Below are positions 58,101-64,000 of a stretch of 64,000 bases of DNA, piece after piece. Where the stretch lies: the NCBI GenBank assembly GCA_034440575.1, contig JAOTOL010001656.1, forward strand, positions 2,378,001 through 2,442,000. The letters run 5' to 3'. The stretch's first letter is position 1, and every line of letters begins with the position of its first letter. The notes beneath the pieces were generated by a model. It did no database searches. It had not been told where the DNA came from and worked only from the letters and a program-made list of their open reading frames with translations. Source of the DNA: Imbricaverruca yamaguchii. Taxonomy: Eukaryota; Arthropoda; Thecostraca; Neoverrucidae. A program made the position numbers and the translations under genes.

Positions 58101-58117
58101 AGATTCAGCAGTCGTAT
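35646..58117 (-). CDS. Giant zinc-finger protein gene, eight phase-matched exons, about 3030 residues
   Basis: Exons 58117-52194, 51069-50469, 48522-48364, 45695-45358, 43172-42934, 41518-41387, 39977-39784 and 37189-35646 join with GT-AG sites in one frame. Numbered from Met at 58091: a long disordered region (Asp/Glu/Ser-rich, then Lys/Arg/Ser-rich with KKTSPKRK-type nuclear-localisation clusters), a C2HC finger (Cys1870, Cys1873, His1886, Cys1892), a Leu-rich helical block across the first splice, four C-x2-C-x12-H-x4-H fingers coded by exons 4-7, and a repeat-built C-terminus. Likely a nuclear DNA- or RNA-binding regulator; I do not recognise an orthologue. No TGEKP-type linkers are present and fingers are scattered, unlike tandem KRAB-type proteins. 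The first exon begins with a split codon (x|AT), so either more 5' coding exons exist or the Met at 58091 is the start. The 3' end may continue to 33104-31702 by another splice. Confidence 0.85.
35692..35895. repeat. 21-bp coding minisatellite, about 10 units
   Basis: The unit GGCGGCCCGTGTGGGCGGTT plus C encodes EPPTRAA on the minus strand. Substitutions (CCAGTGTG, CCTGTGTG) cause only R-to-L and R-to-Q changes. Confidence 0.92.
35945..36185. repeat. 42-bp coding minisatellite, about 6 units
   Basis: Units of CCGCTC(T/G)GCCGGCCACGTC plus CGCCGGCCCGG-like sequence encode GPADVAGRAGP. One shorter unit lacks a frame-neutral segment. Confidence 0.85.
36300..37050. repeat. 48-bp coding minisatellite, about 16 units
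   Basis: The unit GACCGTGGGCCGCCGGACTG plus AGACCCGCTGCTCGTGTGGT and CGTGCTGG is nearly uniform, with one odd unit at about 36705-36755 carrying compensating small insertions that restore the frame. That is a sign of selection on the reading frame, or luck. Confidence 0.95.
37190..39783. other. Zinc-finger gene intron 7, AT-rich
   Basis: No exon or transposon recognised apart from one member of the dispersed repeat near 39400. Confidence 0.4.
39784..39977 (-). CDS. Zinc-finger gene exon 7 (second half of the split finger plus another)
   Basis: Acceptor GGCCGACAG, then FRLASSLGRHMAATHSHVSF, completing C-x2-C-x12-H-x4-H with exon 6, and a further finger CPLCDVIFENTRSVVLHAQL with the second His following. 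Donor GTGAGG after RHGIVG; 194 bp, phase 1 out. Confidence 0.86.
40535..41400. repeat. 39-bp minisatellite built from the exon 6 splice junction, about 22 units
   Basis: On the minus strand each unit holds a copy of the exon end (CTCTGCGACCAGAG) followed by GTGGGTACACA. Units closest to the exon also keep the exon's CGTCTGCCGCC; most distant ones have CGTCTGGATCC. The period is a multiple of three and the exon 6 frame runs open through the whole array to about 40381. Confidence 0.95.
41387..41518 (-). CDS. Zinc-finger gene exon 6 (first half of a split finger)
   Basis: Acceptor TTTGACTTTAG, then PPGEVSNPPLAASASQAKPE and DDWPHVCRLCDQ, ending AG| at donor GTGGGT. The two Cys of a finger are here and the two His are in exon 7, so the intron splits the finger after residue R. 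The 39-bp minisatellite begins at this donor. Confidence 0.85.
42120..42490. repeat. 7-bp (GTCGTCT)n array
   Basis: About 53 imperfect heptamers (GTCGTCT, GTCGTAG, GTCGTCG, GCCGTCT). It is in intron 5 of the zinc-finger gene and is followed by a CATCACCGACATCAT trinucleotide-like run to about 42560. Confidence 0.95.
42934..43172 (-). CDS. Zinc-finger gene exon 5 (C2H2 finger)
   Basis: Reads VLPESQWHEACHVCGQLISD, a finger with C-x2-C-x12-H-x4-H, then ALGRLFDKAIALLDQKVVGE. Acceptor GTGCGCAG (an alternative in-frame acceptor at 43187 adds LVGAQ); consensus donor GTGAGT, phase 2. A LINE tail and a piggyBac-like MITE occupy the intron before it. Confidence 0.85.
43485..43930 (+). mobile_element. 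3' end of a CR1-like non-LTR retrotransposon
   Basis: Encodes SNLAYEE-stop-LKKLNMFSLRYRRLRGDLIEV, then FFTNRVVDHWNQLPENIV and MNIFKNSIDNHYRN, the conserved C-terminal tail after the reverse transcriptase of CR1/Jockey-group LINEs. One TGA stands where CGA (Arg) is usual, a typical CpG decay, so the copy is dead. 5'-truncated as LINE copies usually are; inserted antisense in intron 4 of the zinc-finger gene. Confidence 0.8.
43990..44839. mobile_element. piggyBac-like MITE with TTAA target duplication
   Basis: TTAA at 43990-43993 is followed by CCCGCCCCGTCTCGGG, and the other end reads GACGGCGCGGGTTAA finishing at 44839. CCC...GGG termini flanked by TTAA are the hallmark of piggyBac elements. 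Subterminal inverted repeats (CGTCTCGGG with a G-run at 44005, CCCGAGACGGGG at 44790) support pairing of the ends. 842 bp between the TTAA sites and no transposase, so non-autonomous. Confidence 0.75.
45080..45175. repeat. Five tandem TTGTTGATTAACTGTGGAA units
   Basis: About 18-20 bp per unit, diverging along the array; the unit contains TTGATTAACTG, which is AT-rich and partly self-complementary. Confidence 0.85.
45358..45695 (-). CDS. Zinc-finger gene exon 4 (C2H2 finger)
   Basis: Acceptor GTGCCGGCAG, then ITDEEMMMLEQLGSSAQPDL, six prolines, and a finger CPVC-x12-H-x4-H (hydrophobic positions F and V in register), then a Gly run (VGGGGAE). Donor GTCAGG after ETLTPLK, phase 0. The donor choice is the least certain of the set. 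Confidence 0.82.
46340..47519 (-). mobile_element. Jockey/I-type non-LTR retrotransposon fragment
   Basis: Minus-strand reading with frameshifts shows, in order, the reverse transcriptase C-terminus (VKNVAVRIVTGAFWTSP, LLADFSESPLSLRRR), a KAFTDGSKTDVGVG start of RNase H, the RNase H motif IPSHIGIAGNEQADNAARRA (about 46684-46777), and a terminal zinc-knuckle-like CPRCGLVLTVSHVL. This is the usual 3' order of Jockey-type LINEs. Frame breaks and stops mark it as inactive. Its edge at 47519 touches the 64-bp array. Confidence 0.8.
47520..48365. repeat. 64-bp minisatellite built from the exon 3 splice junction, about 13 units
   Basis: On the minus strand each unit carries CTCTCCAGCGGCCATGG followed by GTAAGTGTCTGTG, matching the end of exon 3 (CTCCAGCGGGCCATGG, one G more) and its donor. 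Units next to the exon are almost identical; those near 47520-47700 are diverged and shorter. Confidence 0.95.
48364..48522 (-). CDS. Zinc-finger gene exon 3
   Basis: Acceptor ATCTTGCCAG, then LGDIMNMVNSVLDGTDSVLS and MNFIDDVALQRAMG at donor GTAAGT; 159 bp, phase 1 to 1. No domain recognised; amphipathic helix at both ends. The 64-bp minisatellite starts at the donor. Confidence 0.82.
48980..50470. repeat. 51-bp minisatellite built from the exon 2 splice junction, about 29 units
   Basis: On the minus strand each unit reads GTCCCCTCAGCCG then GTGAGATGTCAGACGG, so it contains both an acceptor-like TCCCCTCAG and the exon 2 donor (CCG|GTGAGA). Units alternate GCGACTCC, GCGGCTCC and GAGGCTTC in blocks. 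A 3-bp-offset variant (GGTGGGAGGG) occurs next to the exon and near 50370. Confidence 0.95.
50469..51069 (-). CDS. Zinc-finger gene exon 2 (helical, Ala- and Pro-rich)
   Basis: Acceptor GTCGTCGGCAG, then AAGRRYLRARLLQLVRALCS, VLTDIETLLQSAAVMQFLRQ, a Pro/Ser-rich region and a ten-Ala run (CDADAAAAAAAAAARAW). It ends PSHPAG at donor GTGAGA, phase 1. The 51-bp minisatellite starts exactly here and repeats this donor. Confidence 0.82.
51070..52193. other. Zinc-finger gene intron 1
   Basis: GC-rich near exon 2, then AT-rich. No other exon or element recognised. Confidence 0.4.
52194..58117 (-). CDS. Zinc-finger gene, 5.9-kb giant exon
   Basis: Uninterrupted 5924-bp exon, acceptor CTATCGTTTCAG, donor GTAAGG. 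It reads TTAESIERMLANLPAKRVSK first, a Leu/Val helix (KQLFPVLNLVRLQKQL) near residues 13-28, then mostly disorder. Around residues 620-800 a roughly ten-residue repeat (MQADKSPAMPSDK, VQSDEVPAE-like) recurs. Residues about 900-1000 are KKTSP/KRKTSS rich. Around 1370-1560 a 17-residue repeat (VGSNNxxAxKSA) recurs. The C2HC finger and acidic EDDPPPEP lie near the end, then DEEQ joins exon 2. The coding sequence itself therefore carries old minisatellite-like repeats. Such a long exon with no stop in 1974 codons is decisive for coding. Confidence 0.92.
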
Positions 58118-60600
58118 CTGAAACGATAGAAGCAAATCTGAGTGGTCTGCGATCCGGCCGGATTTGAGCATGCTACTAAGTCGGGCGAAACCGGACATTA
58201 CATATCAGCGCGGTTAATTATCGAATGAGAGAAATGTTGTTTTGTGGTTTGGGGAGCACGTACTACATCGGATGTTCGGTGCGTGCTTGACTGTAACTTG
58301 CGTTTGATACATGACCAACAATAACCAACCTTATCATACATAATAAACAATTAACTGGTTCATCATGCATTGCTGGCGAGTTACTTCAACTATCCGATTT
58401 CTAAACTTGGCTTTGGACGGGTGTTAACGCAAAGCCCAATAAACAAACAAATATAACTAAATCCCAAAAGTCCAGCCCTGCTCGCGCGACTTGGGAACAT
58501 GTTTATTTTCGGCAGCTACATGTCACAAGAAGATGGTGATGGTGGTCGTAGTTTGTGACCTGCGGGCGCTTCCGGTGTCATACGTCCACAACAATGCAAA
58601 GCTACGTGTCTCAAAACTGGTGCTTACGAAAGATGATATATGACACGAAGCTGTGCTTCTTAAAGGTAGATGTCGCCAGATGGTCGGTGAGCCATCCGCG
58701 ACCGGCTGCTTCAAGGACATTGCTGAGCTGGGAGGCCCAATGTATCCCTGACATAAGGTTCACAACAGCGGAAAACACGCAAGCACGTGCATCACGGTCA
58801 GCATGACGAAGCACTTTTCCATCCAGGGCAGTCATTGCCACTGCGAGCAATTGTGCGTCACAATTGTGACAGATTAACTAGCGATATATGACTCCGACAA
58901 GCATTGGGTTGGTGTCACTGGCGAACCCATAGGAGAGGGTGAGGTACCCCCACGGGACCTGGCCGTACCCCTTCGCGTCACCGTCTCCAACCGGGCAGGG
59001 CCCACCACGCCACTCTGAAGCCTTCCCTTCACTTCCTCCTCCAGGGCCTCAGCCCCTACCACACCCATCCAGCCGGCCCAAACCAAGGCCTAGAACCAAG
59101 GCCACCACAATATCCACCCAGACCGCCCGCAAGTCTACGGCCATCATCTGCCAAACCGAACACCACACCATCTCTTGCACACCCACCCAAACCCACTAAA
59201 AAACCTCGTCTGAGGCCAGCACTAAGACTAAACCACTCGTGTCAAACCCGTCGAACCCACAACTCCAGACCAACGAATCCCGCCCGAACCCACCGCGCCT
59301 CCCAAGCACAAATCTCGCCGCCGTTCTACCCAACCATCTCCCAGGTGCGACCAGGCCCAAGTTACCACCCCTGCCTGGGTCACCTCCCAACTCGCTCTCC
59401 GTTCACCGGCTCAACCTTTCTCCCCAACTCGACACCAACTCGGGTGCGCTTCATTGCCGAAATTGTTAATGACATGGTGCTCTCTGATAGAAATCTTAGG
59501 ACAGGCCGCGTGGAGTTCCCGAGCTTTTCTGATCAGTGGAGCTCATTTCTGGAATTGACGCTTGTTAGACGAGTGTCTCACTCCCCTTCCCTCCCCTCCT
59601 CGATCGAAATATCCGGATCAGGCACGTTGATTACGAAAGAAGGTGAAGTCTGGGCGAGTCTGCTTCTGACTGATTTGGCTCCCGACTACGCTCGGTCCGG
59701 CTTGGCCAAACCGTTACACCATTAGAGCCTTAAACATGTTATATTTACAACGTTTCATGTCCAAATTCCTGTGCTCAGAATTAGACCTGTTCTTTTAATT
59801 ATAACCTTCGGTAGCTTTCACCGTAACATTACCTATTAAGCACGAGAATGCTTCAAAGACAAAGTTCACGACGGAGCCAAGTGGGTGTTGGCTGGACTAG
59901 CACCGATTTTGGGCCCGCTGCCCAGCCGCCGGCGAAGCGCTTGTCTTCGTGCACGTGGCCTGAGTTCCTTGAGGCCGGAAGACTGTGTGGCTGGTGTCGG
60001 CCTGCTGGTCATGCACCATGCGCGACAGGAATTGAGCCGAAGACCCGCAAGACGAGAAGGGCCGTGATACAGCGTGGCACTTACGCTAATTGAACAATTC
60101 GTTATAGTGAGATAGTGTACTGACAATCATTCCCAACAAGGGGATCAGTATTTGATATTCGTTAATCCATGTGTCATCACTAGACGGGAGCAACGAATGT
60201 TAGGAGAACATTCGAGCATGTTGCGATTAGTGCATGGAAGTTACGTCCAACATTTTCGCAGTAAGCCACGTTTGGGCAAGACTCCGGCCAATATCGGCTG
60301 AAATTGATTCGTGGAGGTGGAAATGGATCCATTCCGAAATAGTATGGTTGGTTCGATGGTATGGTTGCTACATATATGCCGAAAATTAATGAAGTCAGCA
60401 ATCCCGCTTCTCTAGTCTAATATCGCATCTCAGTTCAACGCAGTGTGCGCTCAAACGCACCGTGCGTTATTGGACTAGTTGTTGCGCACGTCTTGGATTC
60501 CTAAACGTTCACAAAAATCGGGCTCAATGGGGTGCATGCCATTCCGAGATAACGAGAGGACGCGGCTGCGGTCAGCTCACACACTCTCAGTCGCGGTACG
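58118..60600. other. Upstream of the giant exon; unrecognised
   Basis: AT-rich to about 58880, then C-rich 59000-59440. A small GC-rich patch at 59870-60070 has open frames on both strands without splice evidence. It could hold a promoter or an upstream exon; nothing is firm. Confidence 0.3.
59345..59725 (+). CDS. Unrecognised open frame, 126 codons
   Basis: Reads RVRFIAEIVNDMVLSDRNLR and VEFPSFSDQWSSFLELTLVR, then ISGSGTLITKEGEVWASLLL before a stop. Regular hydrophobic spacing looks protein-like, and the C-rich DNA before it could be the Pro-rich part of a retroelement ORF1. No domain recognised and no splice sites checked; possibly spurious. Confidence 0.25.
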   Translation: MRPGPSYHPCLGHLPTRSPFTGSTFLPNSTPTRVRFIAEIVNDMVLSDRNLRTGRVEFPSFSDQWSSFLELTLVRRVSHSPSLPSSIEISGSGTLITKEGEVWASLLLTDLAPDYARSGLAKPLHH

Positions 60601-60625
60601 ACGCTTGGTCCTGTGCACACACCAG

Positions 60626-61095
60626 GGGAGACCCATAGCCCGCCCCTCACCACCGTTCATCCGGCGCCCCTAATGGCGGTATCTATCGTACCTACAGCCG
60701 GGGAGATCCATAGCCCGCCCTTCGCCACCACTCATCCGGCGCCCCTAATGGCGGTATCTATCGTACCTACAGCAGGGGAGATCCATAGCCCGCCCCTCGC
60801 CACCGCTCATCCGGCGCCCCTAATGGCGGTATCTATCGTACCTACAGCAGGGGAGATCCATAGCCCGCCCCTCGCCACCGCTCATCCAGCGCCCCTAATG
60901 GCGCGACTTATCATACCTACAGCAGGGGAGATCCATAGCTCGCCCCTCGCCACCGCTCATCCAGCGACCCTAATAGCGCGACTTATCATACCTACAGCAG
61001 GGGAGATCCATAGCCCGCCCCTCACCGCCGCTCATCTGGCGCGGATTATCGAACCTACAGCACGGGTGGTCCATAGCCCGCCCCTCGCAGGGGCG
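60626..61095. repeat. 75-bp minisatellite, about 6 units
   Basis: The unit begins CTCATCCGGCGCCCCTAATG and includes CAGCAGGGGAGATCCATAGC. The last unit is rearranged. Open in one plus-strand frame (HPAPLMAVSIVPTAGEIHSP) because 75 is a multiple of three. Confidence 0.93.
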
Positions 61096-61157
61096 GACTA
61101 GGGGAGATCCACCGTTTATCCGGCGCCCATAATTCACAAAGTGTATGTATCGACAAT

Positions 61158-61215
61158 GTTCACGGGGCTCGCCAATGGGGACGCGGCCCCGTCCCCATTG
61201 GCGAGCCCCGTGAAC
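61158..61215. repeat. Perfect inverted repeat: 26-bp arms, 6-bp loop
   Basis: Arms 61158-61183 and 61190-61215 are exactly complementary; the loop is CGGCCC. The arms contain CACGGGGCTCGCCAATGGGG and its complement. Pairing stops abruptly at both ends. Confidence 0.95.
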
Positions 61216-61910
61216 GAAGGGATCCACGAGGGGATGCGTAAGACACAACTCAGGTAGTACAAAACAGAAATGTAACTTCATCTACGACATCCGAAAGCGG
61301 GAGGAACGAGCTGCCTCCCTTCCCCAGCGTTTAATGGTGATGTTCAGCTACTTCAGCTGTGTCCAGTTTCGGAACTCTGGGACTTAACGAGTGGTGATTA
61401 TTATCTTTACGTGTTTACTTTTTGGCAGGATTGGACAAATCGACTTTTGCTGGCTTTTTGGCATTCAGAGCATTATCGGATCCAGAACATTATCGTCCCA
61501 TTTTTTCCCCTTTTGGAGGTTTAATGGTCCTGTTTTTCAACGAAATTCTCTGTGAAAAAGTGCTTAAGATTCACGGAAAAATGGAAGCTGCTTTTGAAAT
61601 CTCACTGGTTGGAAGTAAAATATACTCACCGTATTCGATTACCCCTAACTTGTCCTCCCCACATCGCGCATTACAAAGCACAAATTTAACCTTGTTGTTG
61701 TGTAATACATTGTCACACCAATCTCTCACACCGATTGGTCGCGGAAGAATAGTAGGAACAGGTAGGACTAGAACACACAGCCCTTCGATTGAGAGATCGG
61801 CACATTACTCCTAAACTATTCTCCCCAAATCGACGGGGAAGAGCAGTCAGCTGCACTGCCGTTCCTCCCCAGGTCCAAAACAAGAAATTCCGGTCACTCC
61901 TAGTTCTCCA

Positions 61911-62514
61911 GCCTCCCAGACGCGAAAAGGTGACTACTTGAACTGCCAGAGATGTGCGGGCGTGAACGTCTGAGCATTCTGAAACGCTGCAGACTGAAAG
62001 GGAAGCCATGCCAGCACACATCGGCTACGGCGCACGTGCCAGTGGCGGTGGACAGCCCGCTCTGTTGCCACTGGAGCGGCGACGACAGGTCGCGCCGGCG
62101 TGTCAGTGCTGTTGTCGTGTCGTGTCATGTCATCGCCGCTGGCAACGTGGCCAGTTGCTGTGTAGTCAGCTGCGGGCGCCGATCAATGATGGCGCCGCTG
62201 GTGACCTTCGGAGCCAACAAGCCTCAGACACCGCCACTCAGCAGCGGCCAGACCATTCTGAACGAATTGCGCCCTGACGCCGGATAACGTTTTGAGCTGA
62301 AAGGCGAAATCCAGCCGGCTTGAAATCCTCTGACCACATTAGCTTACACTCCAAACTCCGCACACGTCAGCCTTCCAGACGCGAAAAGGCGACCACTCGA
62401 GCTGCCAGCAATGTGCGGTCGTGAACGTCTGAACATTCTGAAACGCTGCAAACTAAAATGGAAGCCGTGACAGCACACATCGACTACGGCGCACATGCCG
62501 GGGGCTGTGGACAG
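61911..62514. repeat. Pair of about 145-bp direct repeats, 459 bp apart
   Basis: 61911-62055 and 62370-62514 share CCAGACGCGAAAAGG, CGTGAACGTCTGA(G/A)CATTCTGAAACG and ACAGCACACATCG-CTACGGCGCAC-like blocks at about 85-90 percent. The intervening DNA has no coding signal. Confidence 0.85.
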
Positions 62515-63642
62515 GGTTGGGGATGTGCTTTGTAATTATGGATGCCGATTAATAATTGTGAATAATAGAATGAGCAGATGCTGTATTAATTCAAACCTAT
62601 GACATCAGAAGGTCCGTTGCACTTCCAAGTGAATTCCGAACACTTGATCACAGAGCAGTTGTCAAGCAGCATCGTTCAACCCCAAAATGGCAAAAAACGA
62701 AAGAATACTTGTACGGAGGGGATAATGTTCTGGACGCCAAAATCCAGGAACACCATTTTTCCAACCCTGGCGGTGGACCGCTTACAGCAGTACAGTAATC
62801 AGACGCCAGTACTAGCATCAATACATTGGCCAAGTGGTAGCTGCAGCTCACTGATTTCATGGAGGCTCACTTTGGTATGTTGATGGACATTGAAACGAGA
62901 CAAGTAACATCTAGCAGACATAATAGCATGTGGGTGGAAGCCAACACCACCTCTCACCTGAAATCTATTGCAATTAGTGTCAACAATGGTAGTCGGTACC
63001 CCATTGCGGGCCACTTGAGAAGAATCGCGGGGAACCTGACCTCGTTTGTCGGAAAGTGGACAGCTTTACCCGTTGGCACTTCTTCGGATCTAGGTCGAAA
63101 AATCTCAACCGTTATGCTTTCTCACCCCAAGACAAACAGATGGAAATCGGGGTAAGCACATTTGCTCTGCAGGTTGTACCAAGTTCTGAACTTCAAAAAG
63201 AAACCAAAGGTGGGTAAATGAGTTCTACAGAATTGATAATTATACGGCGTCAACAATGCCGAAGAGGATAATATTCAGTTTAGCTTAGAAGACATCAAGC
63301 GTGTGTCGGTGTCAGACAAAAGGGTCAGGGAGGGAAGGGGAGGGGCAGAAGTCAGGTGCTCCTTATGTTCCCATAGGAACTACCATACCCGCTCTACTAG
63401 GCATAAGGCGCATAAACAAGCCATGGACCGCGCATGAACCGCGCATGAACAAGCCATGCAGCTGCAAAGTTCATTTTCTGTTTGATTGAAATTCACTCGG
63501 TCGAATTGTCACACCTCTCTTGACATGCACACGAATGGAAGTAATATGTAAGCAATGCAGAATTCCATGGCGTTCTGATAATATTTTTGTATCTGCATTA
63601 TCAGCCAAGTATCGTCAAATTTAGGAGAAGCCGCATTGAACT
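62515..63642. other. Unique DNA, nothing recognised
   Basis: No exon, element end or RNA gene seen between the direct repeat and the 75-bp duplication. Confidence 0.35.
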
Positions 63643-63785
63643 GTGTATGGGGCACACACATGGCCTGGCACCGTGTGGGACATACCTGTATCACGCGCGC
63701 TTCCTGTGGCATTTCCAGTGTATGGGGCACACACATGGCCTGGCACCGTGTGGGACATACCTGTATCACGCGCGCTTCCTGTGGC
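63643..63785. repeat. Two-copy 75-bp tandem duplication containing a 5' splice site
   Basis: Copies start at 63643 and 63718 and are almost identical for about 68 bp. On the minus strand both contain GCGCGCGTGATACAG then GTATGT. Upstream of the higher copy, minus-strand frame AYCRPSYETKVPVNATGSAR is open. Confidence 0.9.
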
Positions 63786-63863
63786 GTTTACAGGCACCTT
63801 TGTCTCGTACGACGGTCGACAATAAGCGATTACTTCGCCCATTTCACGTCTCGATTCGCACAC
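63761..63863 (-). CDS. Candidate upstream exon of the zinc-finger gene
   Basis: Ends GATACAG before donor GTATGT at 63760 in a frame reading YETKVPVNATGSARDT. It leaves one base (G), which would join the AT that starts the giant exon to make Asp. Only the donor and phase support it; no acceptor is clear, and this exon may be the first. The start given is where the open frame begins. Confidence 0.25.
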
Positions 63864-64000
63864 ATCCGTGATGGTACGTCAGCATAGACTACATTATGAC
63901 TTGGCCTGCTCCGCTTTTCCCGGGGTGCACCAGTTCAAGCCACGCTCGACTAGTGGTCAGAGCGAGTACGTGGAGCAAAGGACCGGAGGCCACGCTCGAC

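Noticed and set aside
60613..61101. 162-codon frame of HPAPLMAVSIVPTAGE repeats
   Set aside because: Result of the 75-bp period; no flanking coding sequence or splice support.

Overview
This is eukaryotic nuclear DNA, almost certainly from an arthropod. Genes are split by long introns with good GT-AG sites, there are several non-LTR retrotransposon and DNA-transposon fragments, and a short AGGTT/TTAGG-like run occurs near 4.24 kb. I cannot decide from the sequence alone between a chelicerate such as a tick and a crustacean. Roughly a fifth of the window is tandem repeat, mostly minisatellites with 15-75 bp units lying in introns.

Layout. (1) 95-2336, plus strand: exons of a transposase-like, RNase-H-like uncharacterised protein family, with two frame-breaking lesions. 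(2) 29007 down to about 3330, minus strand: a MAK/ICK-type (RCK family) serine/threonine kinase gene, rebuilt here as ten phase-consistent exons that cover the whole catalytic domain and the conserved C-terminal tail. Its introns hold many minisatellites, a DNA-transposon-like element (10990-11383), a tRNA-derived SINE-like element and a possible nested gene for a small secreted peptide (19539-20126, minus). (3) 29040-31700: intergenic, mainly a very degenerate repeat array. (4) 58117 down to 35646, minus strand: a giant zinc-finger gene, eight exons in matching phase, about 3030 residues, with five C2H2/C2HC fingers and repeat-coded low-complexity tails. Two further candidate exons (33104-32942 and 31834-31702) may belong to it or to a neighbour. 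Its introns hold a piggyBac-like MITE, a Jockey-type LINE fragment, a CR1-like LINE tail and four minisatellites. (5) 58118-64000: upstream region with repeats, a perfect 26-bp inverted repeat, and one candidate upstream exon.

The main discovery candidate is a pattern. In at least three zinc-finger-gene introns (39-, 51- and 64-bp units), in a 60-bp array after the candidate exon 33104-32942, and possibly at 63643-63785, the minisatellite is a tandem duplication of the exon/intron 5' splice junction itself. Every unit carries a copy of the exon end followed by a consensus-like donor (GTGGGT, GTGAGA, GTAAGT, GTCAGT or GTATGT). The real donor is thus followed by tens of decoy donors. In the 39-bp case the array is open in the exon's reading frame, so intron retention would multiply half of a zinc finger.
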